The notes beneath the pieces were generated by a model. The model did not search any database, was not told the DNA's origin, and saw only the letters and a list, made by a program, of their open reading frames with translations. From assembly GCF_014839805.1 (NCBI RefSeq), contig NC_051118.1, forward strand, positions 7,680,391 through 7,744,390: DNA of 64,000 nucleotides. Direction: 5' to 3'. Positions 23,801 through 32,800 of the stretch are shown piece after piece. This stretch comes from Manduca sexta (lineage: Eukaryota; Arthropoda; Insecta; Lepidoptera; Sphingidae). The translations under genes were made by a program, and so were the position numbers. Each line of letters starts with the position of its first letter. The stretch's first letter is position 1.

Positions 23801-26800
23801 TATTAGAAATCTCGCAATATCTATAAAAAAAAATGGTTTCTATAAAAAAAATACGCATTAAAATCATTATTAATATTATTTTACTTGTTACTGCTAAATG
23901 CTGTTAAATATTCACATAATTTCTTATAAATATATTAAAAAAATTATCTCATGACTATGCATCTAGAATCCATTAGTAATCATTAGTTTTCTCACGAGAC
24001 TAATGTTAATAGAACCTATTCAAGTCGCCAAACATGGCGGTTGGCCCAAAGGGCATGCCAGGTGGGTATTACTCATGGCCAACGAATGTTGCATATTTAC
24101 GTGATGAACAGCATATCTAACTGCAAAGGCTATTATATCGCACTTCTTTCTTCTTTTCTTTCTTTCTTTCTAATAAAATAATGACCCATTCCAAAATTGC
24201 CAATAGGGGACCGGCCTATTCTTGATTTTATACATTATTCTATATGTAATGGTTAATAATACGAAAAAGAAGCACTCCTGCGAAAACTGCATAAAAATTG
24301 GTTAAAAAATGAGCGAGTAATTCATATTTAAAATATTGAAATGTGCCGAAGTGAGTGCGATGTGGGGATATCGCTTCATCTCTTTCTTTGATGACGTCAC
24401 ATGTGGGTATTTTGTCTCTATTCTGTTTCCTTTTAATTACCCCTTCCACCAAAATTCAAAGACTTATAATTTGTTGATTTTTTACCGGATTTTAATAATT
24501 CCTTCTGTGTTATAATTTATATTATGTAAATAGTCGATAATAGTAAAGAACAGTCCGGTACCCTATTTGTGGCAATCGTCAAACAACCAATTTCTGTTTG
24601 CGGCCTTTTAGCTTTTTCCCTTTTTTTCATGCTATAAGTTTCATTTTTTACCTATCTTTAATAATCTCAATGTTATAGCAACTTCAAAGCATACAAAAAT
24701 TTGTTTTCCGACGACTGCCACAAATGAATAATTTTGAAATAGGTCATTATTTTATTAAGAGTGCGCTATATAGTTAGATTATAATCCTTTTGAGCAGTTC
24801 CTATTAGGAGACTTTGAAAATGGCGTCTTTAATTTTTTTTTCAAGAATGACAAATCGACTGCACCGCATCTGATGGTAACCGCAATGCCGTCCAGATAGA
24901 ATGTGGAATGGCAACAGATGGCTATCTCATGCTATTCTACACAATCATGCCGGTCTACTGTGCTGCTTCTTAACGCTACGGCGGTCAAGAGAAGGGAGTG
25001 GAGAAAAATAGAGAAAGGAAGACATCGAGGTAAGAAAAAGTTACCAAGTTGACAAGGTGTTTTGAGGTTTTTCCATGGAATGCTTTTCTGGAGTGGGACA
25101 GAGGTTCCTTGGGTTGTCCCCTTCGCACTCTTATGTACACCTATGCTGCTTTGCGGCAGAAGCATATTATTTATTCATATTATTAAATATAATCTTACAG
25201 AAGTTACACCCAATGCGATTATATTTATATTGTCATATAGGCAATTCAGATACAGATAGTTATAGTATTTCATATAGTCGATACATTATCAGAGTTTCTA
25301 TAGCTACCCTTATGACTTCCGCCAGTGTACAATTATAGATATCTATGTTGTGCCCAGCGTCATTAATTATGTTTATGGCTCTTACTACTGGAGCTAACCG
25401 AGCAGTATTTCTGCGTAGATATCAAGCAGACGTTGCAGTGATATCTACTCAGGCAGCCCCTCCCATACAAAATCCGCCACCAGCCTACGCAGTTGCCACT
25501 GGACCGTGGAGCTTACAGGAACTGAATCATTGCGGCCATGATTATAATTGCATTCCAAAACGGGTGAACGCGTCGACACAGGCGCAATGCATCAGCGATG
25601 GTCATTGATGCGTGCTCCTCAAGCGCAAGACAAGAGCGGCAGCGATTACCAAATAAACTATGAGTATTAGGGATTTAAGTTATGTGCGATGGGCGATAAA
25701 TCTTATCAGGCCTTTTTGTTCATAGCAGAAAATATTGTGAGAGAAGGTGCGCTGTAGATTATGAGGACCTGGATATCATGCCCAGATGCTGCTGATTTTG
25801 CTGGTAGTAGGATTCTTATATGCAAGCCGATAGCGGCTATTGTAGACATTGTATAATCCGCCATAGTGGCCCGTAAGTGTGCCACGTACAGAGACCCCAT
25901 GTACCAAACAGGCCAGCAAAATTGTGTCGACTGGCGACGTATAAACATTTCAAACTCAAACTATCTGGACCCTACTGCACTCCCATCAGGTACAGTGAGG
26001 TCAAATTAGGCCCGTATAAAAAATACAGTTCTGAAACAGTATGGGTTCGTTAAACAACCAAGTCTTTTGTACCACGCTTGAGAATTGACAGGCGGGAAGA
26101 GACAACTTCTAATCAAGTTATAGACCACAATTAATGACAAAATGTAAACTCGATGTTATCTACCCTACAAGTAGTGTTAATAAATGATTATTGTATTCTG
26201 AATTGATAGTGGTAGACCACACAAGCCATGCGTCGGCCATGTTCATTGGTGCGTGATGCACACATTTGTAAGGCACGAGTGATAGCGATGAGCGGCAGCG
26301 ACAAGCGGAGCGGGTCAAGGCCCATTATGGTACAGTAGCTAATGTAATTTCTGGACACTACTGAGGACAGTTTTCTGAAATTTTAGTTCGGTAGGTATAC
26401 CTAAGGTATACAACCACAATGTCTATTTCCGCTGTCAGGCAATAGAATAATATTGTATTTATATTTGAAGGTTATTGTAGCCAACACTATTAATGGACTC
26501 TCTGAGTGAGCACAGTAATTCTAAGTGAGTATACTGCAGGTAATTCTAAGGTCTAACTATGTTGTTTATAGGCAATGAGGAAGCCCAACAGCAGCCGACG
26601 TAGTAATAGCAACTCGCTTGTTTTATAACGACGAGGGAAGATAGAAGTAGACTGAAAGATTATTTACATGGAAATGCATAACCCCGACCTACCTTTTTTA
26701 AAGGCTATATATTGGGCTTAACCACCAGCACTACGCACTATGTACATAAGGTTTAAAATACCATAGCGTTATAAAAACTCCTATCGCTTATATCCTACGA

Positions 26801-29800
26801 CACAAACCGAGAGGTCTTTGTGTACCATACGTGTCACGGTCGTGGATCGCGCTCAACAAGTGCATTCAATTATCGCGTTTTTTATAATACTCATTAACAA
26901 GACGGAGCTGATGGTAAGCCACGACTGCAATACAGAGTAACATCACATGAAGATTGAATTACAAGCTGGATGAAGCTACTTTGCAGTAATGCAAGATCTT
27001 TCCGGGACTAGGGCACACTTCATTTCCAGAATAAAATAGGAAGTACACACATAGTCACACTCTATCTCTCACATTTATACACACTCATTATCTCTCTCTA
27101 ACATACACACGCACTCTTTCTGTCTCTCTCACATACACACGCGCACTCACACTCTCTCATTCTCACACACTCAATGACGCGCACGCATGCATACGCATCC
27201 CGAAAAGGCTAGGCTATCTGCAACTAGTGCATCCGCTTTTCGCCATGTTAATCCATCCCGTGATGTGAATGGTGGCCTATTACTATATTGAACACACTGA
27301 ATTCCGGTCTGATAGGTACCAAGTAAAACAAACTCAATATCACTGCCCGACCCGGGATTCGAACCAAAGACTTTAGATCGGTAGCCGTATCGCACAAGCA
27401 ATAAAACAACGTCACCGAGACTGGAAAAAACTAGCCTATACAACAATCTAGAGCTTAGCCTATCTGGGGCCTTATTCTCTATCGCGCACGTTATTTTAAC
27501 AGTGCGTAACAAGCACGTAACACAACGCGTCATGTTTAAGACTATAGAAATTTGGCTTACAGAATACCATTCCACGCACATTTCTCGAAGATAACATGAC
27601 ACGTCCGCGTTACGCGTTTACACTATCATACAGAATAAGGGCCCTGATGTGCCAAATTTTATCTAAATCTTATCAGCGATTTGTACGTTTACTCTTAAAC
27701 ACGTTTACTAACTTTCAAATAATATTAGGAAGTGTTTTTTTCCATACGGGCACGCTATAGTGTCCCCACTGCACCTGATGGTAAGTGGAGTGGGGTCCAA
27801 TAGAATGTCGACTGACGAGAGATGATTACCCCTTGACAGTCGACACAATTATGCCGGCCCGTTGGAACCGGATATACACAGGCTGATCCCGGAACAGGAC
27901 ACTTAGGTGGCCCACTATGGCGGGTTTTAACACCTTGCGTACGGTGGTCGCTTTCGGAGCGGATATAAAATATATCCTACCACCAGCTAATTTATATGTT
28001 AGTGGTATAATAAAGTCCAATAGAATGCAGTGACAATGAATGGTTAAATATTACCAATAAATAAAACAATTACAATTTAAAACCACAAAACGATTTTCAC
28101 ATAAAAACCACAATAAGAACTTTACTATGACGATGTTTATAAAACACCAATGACCTATTTTGTGACGTCATTTTATAGGAAATACTGTCGTCTGCAGTAC
28201 TCACAATCATAACGCATGACGCTATTTCTCTTTTTAGGGGTAAGCAGAGGTGTAACAACCACATAAGAAGCGGCGATAGCCTGGTTGGTTGAGGAACGGA
28301 CTGCCGAGACGAATGTTCATAGGTTTAAAGCCCAATGGCACACATCCCAGATTTTTCTAAAAATGATGTATTATTCTTTGTGAACGAAAAAATAAAGGCT
28401 TTCTTAGGAAGCGAAAAAAAAGGAAGCGTCCTTTAATGGTTTAGGAAGACATCGTGAGGAAACCTGCATACCTGAGAAGTTCTCTATAGGAATTTTGAAG
28501 GTGTGTGAAGTCTACCAATCCGCACTAGACCAGCGTGGTGGACTAGGACCTAATGCCTCTGAGTAGTAGTTGAGGCCTATTTACAATTCATAACATTTCC
28601 AAATCAATAAAAATGTCCGCCTTCGACTTACTACTCCCTAAATTATCACGGCAGTTTTATACCACATGGCCAGATACCAACGCCTAGTCTAGCCGTGATG
28701 TGACCATGAGCGTGACAGCTGGAAACACGCGCCAGAGCGTCACGCTTTCACCTCCGTGTGTGGGCAGTGACCGACCGACGTTTGGGCACGTTTTACAAAA
28801 CCAATTAAAATTATTACTGGCGTAATGGCTCAGTTGTATTGCCGTATGAGTGTTGTCTTGAAGCTTCAAGTTCGAATCCGGGTCGGGTAAAGGATCCCGT
28901 ATTTCTACGCAATAGTATTACGTTGTTTGGAATTTGTGCTCGTTATGGCGATAAGCTCGCTAACGATCGCACCGTTGACTTTAAATACCTACCAAATTCT
29001 ATGTTGAATTTCTAAGATATCGTTTTATTTATTTCCTAGCTTTCGCGTGGATTTCGGACTTCAAAAATGGAGGAGGTGCTCAATTTGTCGAGATGTTTTT
29101 TTAATGTATGGTGGTATGCAGGTGGTCCGATTGTCCGGTCAGGGTCTGATGATGGGATTCAGTATTCACGCGTGATGGCTTATTATTAGCATATCATGTA
29201 TAACTTTGGTGTTTCTATACCGATTTCTATGATTATTTTTTATGGAATATTTAATAATGTTAACTTTTTTAATTAGGGGATGACTGAGAGTGTTATAAAC
29301 GTAAGAGTAGACAAATATAATAAGAAAGCTTCGAACTGCTAAGCTATCGGGAGTTACACGTGTTATTGTGAGTCAACCATAAAAGATAGACATATGCTGT
29401 CGTGGGATATTTTTTACATAATTTTAAGGAGAACATTTCCGTCATACATGATTTCTGTGTAGCTTTAACCATTAAGGTAGCACACGCGACGGAAGCTTAA
29501 ATAATGGAGTAACTTCCCCCGTTTTCCCAACATTTCCCTTCTCTGCTCTGCTCCTATTAATTGTAGCGTGATGAAAAGTATACTATAACCAGCACAGCAG
29601 TATGACAAATAATTGTACCAAGTTTCGTTAAAATCCGTCGAGTAGTTTTTGTTTCTATAACGGTTATACAGACAGACAGACAGACAAAAATTTTACTAAT
29701 TGCATTTTTGGCATCAGTATCGATCCCTAATCACCCCCTGATAGTTATTTTGGAAATATATTTCATGTACAGAATTGACCTCTCTACAGATTTATTATAA

Positions 29801-32800
29801 GTATAGATAGATAGATTAATAGACACACCAACGATTTATCACAGAAAAATACACATGAAAGATCTACAATATAAGGTTAAATGCTAAACAAACTTTTTTC
29901 CTTCTATTCATACATTTACGTATATTGGAAATTCATTTTAGATTGCTTTCCTTCATCTTTAAAACAATCAGTTAGTAGCAATCAATAATTGGGATTTGAA
30001 GCTGCGGCGTTCTTCTTGGAAGTCCGTTCCATTTACAATTAGGCTTTTTTTATACATTAGATTGCCCAGACGAGCTTGTCGTTCTCCTGATGGTAAGCGA
30101 TACGACCGCCCATAAACAGTAGAAACATCATCCAACACCTCAAAATACAAATTATTGTTTGGTATTCCAATGCGCTCGCCATCCTGAGACATGAGATGTT
30201 AAGTCTCATTATGTCCAGTAGTTACACTGGCTATAATGTCCTTCCAACTGGAACACATTGCGTTGGTACCTACCCAGGCGGACTCTCACATATGAGAAAC
30301 CTACCAGTGGCTCTCCCGTCAATTGCCTTTGAAAAGTCTTGTAAACTTCACAAAGTACATGTACCCATCACAGCTGTTACGTATCTAAGCCTTTATATTT
30401 ACAACAGTATGCACGCAGCTTTACGCGTGCTCGAGTTAAATGTTACGGCATTAGCGCGACAGAAATACATCTGTAAAGAAGATTATGACGTAGTTACGTA
30501 CTTGATAGTTACATGTTTTAAAATGAGAGACAATTGTTGCTGGCTGAAGTAGCAGATTCTTAATTATCAATGTATTTATATATGCATATTGTATACTTAT
30601 TCATTTAAGCGGCGATAGCCTAGTTGAGTGTGGAACGGACTGCCAAGACGAATGTCCGCAGATTCAAATCCCAAGGGCACACACCTCTGACTTTTCTAAA
30701 AAAAACATTTGTGAATTTATCGTTCGCTTTAACGGTGAAGGAAAACATCGTGAGGAAACCTGCACATCTGAGAAGTTCTTTATAGGAATTTCGAAGGTGT
30801 GTGAAGTCTTCCAATCCGCACTAGGCCAGCGTGGTGGACTAAGGCCTAATCCCTCTCAGTAGTAGAGGAGGCTCGTGCTCAGCAGTGGGCAAGTGTATAA
30901 TACAGGGCTGATATTATTATTTATTATTATATTTATTTATTTAGCACTTCGTATGTATACAGGCGGATTTAATGCCATAGGCTTTCTCTACCAGTCAACC
31001 TTAGGGTGGTGCAGAGATAATCATGGTAGGTGCATTAAAGAAAGTATACCGTTTTAATTTAGTTAATTTTATAATTATGTCATACATTTGTTGTATTATT
31101 ACCAAGAGCGTCGCCAGCCGATGGCCCGGGGGGGGGGGGGCAAGTTGATATGGACAATGAGAAAAAGTATGAATTATAGGTAAAGTCCAGAGCACATGTT
31201 CCTCCGCCACACCTCTCCCGCTTTAACAATAACATAGGGCAGAGCGTAATTGAGCGTACGGAATATTAGGAATGGAAGTGGTGAATTCATTCGAGTTTTA
31301 GAACCTCTAGGTAGCCCCCGCCCCCTGGCTACGCCTTTGATTATTACTCTTATTATGTATTTTTATTTTGCTTTTTATTATGCATGCTTCCATGCTCTCT
31401 ACACCACCTTAAGGTTGACGAGGAGAGAATGAACATGGCATTAAGATAGACAAATCGCTATATGTTATTTTTATCCCGAAAAATCCAGGACATACATAGT
31501 CACACCCATTTCACCTTTCAATTGAAAAATGCGCAATGGCTGTTGGGCCCTGAGTCCTTGGCACACGTTTTGACAGTTCATAACAAACACGTAACGCACC
31601 TCGTCGCGTTTATTATGGAAATTGTCATACAGACTACCATTTCACGATAATTTTACGAAGATAACGTAACACGACCGCGTTACGAGTTAACACTGTCATA
31701 GAGTATAAGGCCCCTGATTTTTCACAATTCTCACCCACATTTCACAATCTCTATTGGATCAAATAAGGTGTTATTGCCATTATTTAGGGCTGCCATCTGT
31801 CCGGAATATAAAGGAATAAAAATTAAAAAAACAATAACGATTTTTTATTTTTGTTGCAAAAAAATTTTTTCTCAGGTGTCCGGGGAGAAAGACATATTTC
31901 GCCCAAATGTTCGGGATTTTTTCCGTGTTTATCCGGCGTCAGCAATTTAGGTAATGGCAGCCCTGTTATTATTAGGCACTGACTCCGGATTGACAAATTC
32001 AATATCATTTTTACCGACACGGGATCGAACCCTAGACCACCAACAAACCTTTATACACAAACAATAAAATGTCAAGCGTCGTAGGAACAATCGCGATTCA
32101 ATTCCATAAGCTGGACGGAAATTAATTAGCATTGAATGAGCGAGGTGTCATTATTTTTTATTTACTACCATGTGGCTCTTATTACGTAGTATTAAGGTTC
32201 ATTATTAACCGCAATGTGTTGAGGTGTCATTACTTTTTATTTACAACTGTGTAGCTCTTATTACAAGGGGTTAGGGTACATGTTGGTATGTTTCAAGAGT
32301 TGAAATGTGCGGCTAATTGTAGGACGCGTTTAATATCATGACAATGGTGACGTTGGTACTCTTTAGAGAAATATGGATACTTTTTTTCTGGACGGCAAAA
32401 TTATTGCAATAGACTTGATGGCATTGTACCCAGAACATTCTTGTTTAGTCGCTCCGCTCTCAGCCAATACTGGAGGCTCCGCCAAAGGGCTTAGGCGTGG
32501 TGTTACGAGTTTCAACTGTCATAGGGAATAAGGTCCCGGTTCGGAAATCGAAGTTGCTACTTAGCGTATGTGGCGTCGGAACTGTGCCGTTGTACCGCTT
32601 GCTTTGGCACTCGCTGCATACCCCACTTTCGTGGATGGGGCTGATAGAACCTATTGCTGGTGGTAGGATATATTGTATATCCGCCCGGAAAGCGACCACC
32701 GTACACTAAGTGTTAAAGCCCGCCATAGTGGCCCACGTAACTGTATCGCGTTCCGGGATCAGCCTGTGTATATCCAGTTCCAGTGGCATAATTGTGTCGA

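Noticed and set aside
25345..25608. 87-residue Pro/Ala-containing frame that looks protein-like
   Set aside because: No homology I recognise, beside repeats in par-6 intron 2, with a related sequence near 26220-26320; treated as repeat-derived.
27171..27602. 143-residue open frame, minus strand
   Set aside because: It runs through a microsatellite, a family C SINE and a MITE; no domain or codon signal.
28815..28890. tRNA gene candidate with A and B box motifs
   Set aside because: No cloverleaf or anticodon arm can be drawn and the sequence continues into a SINE tail.
30196..30552. 118-residue open frame, plus strand
   Set aside because: It starts inside a family E repeat and shows no recognisable motif; intronic to par-6 on the opposite strand.
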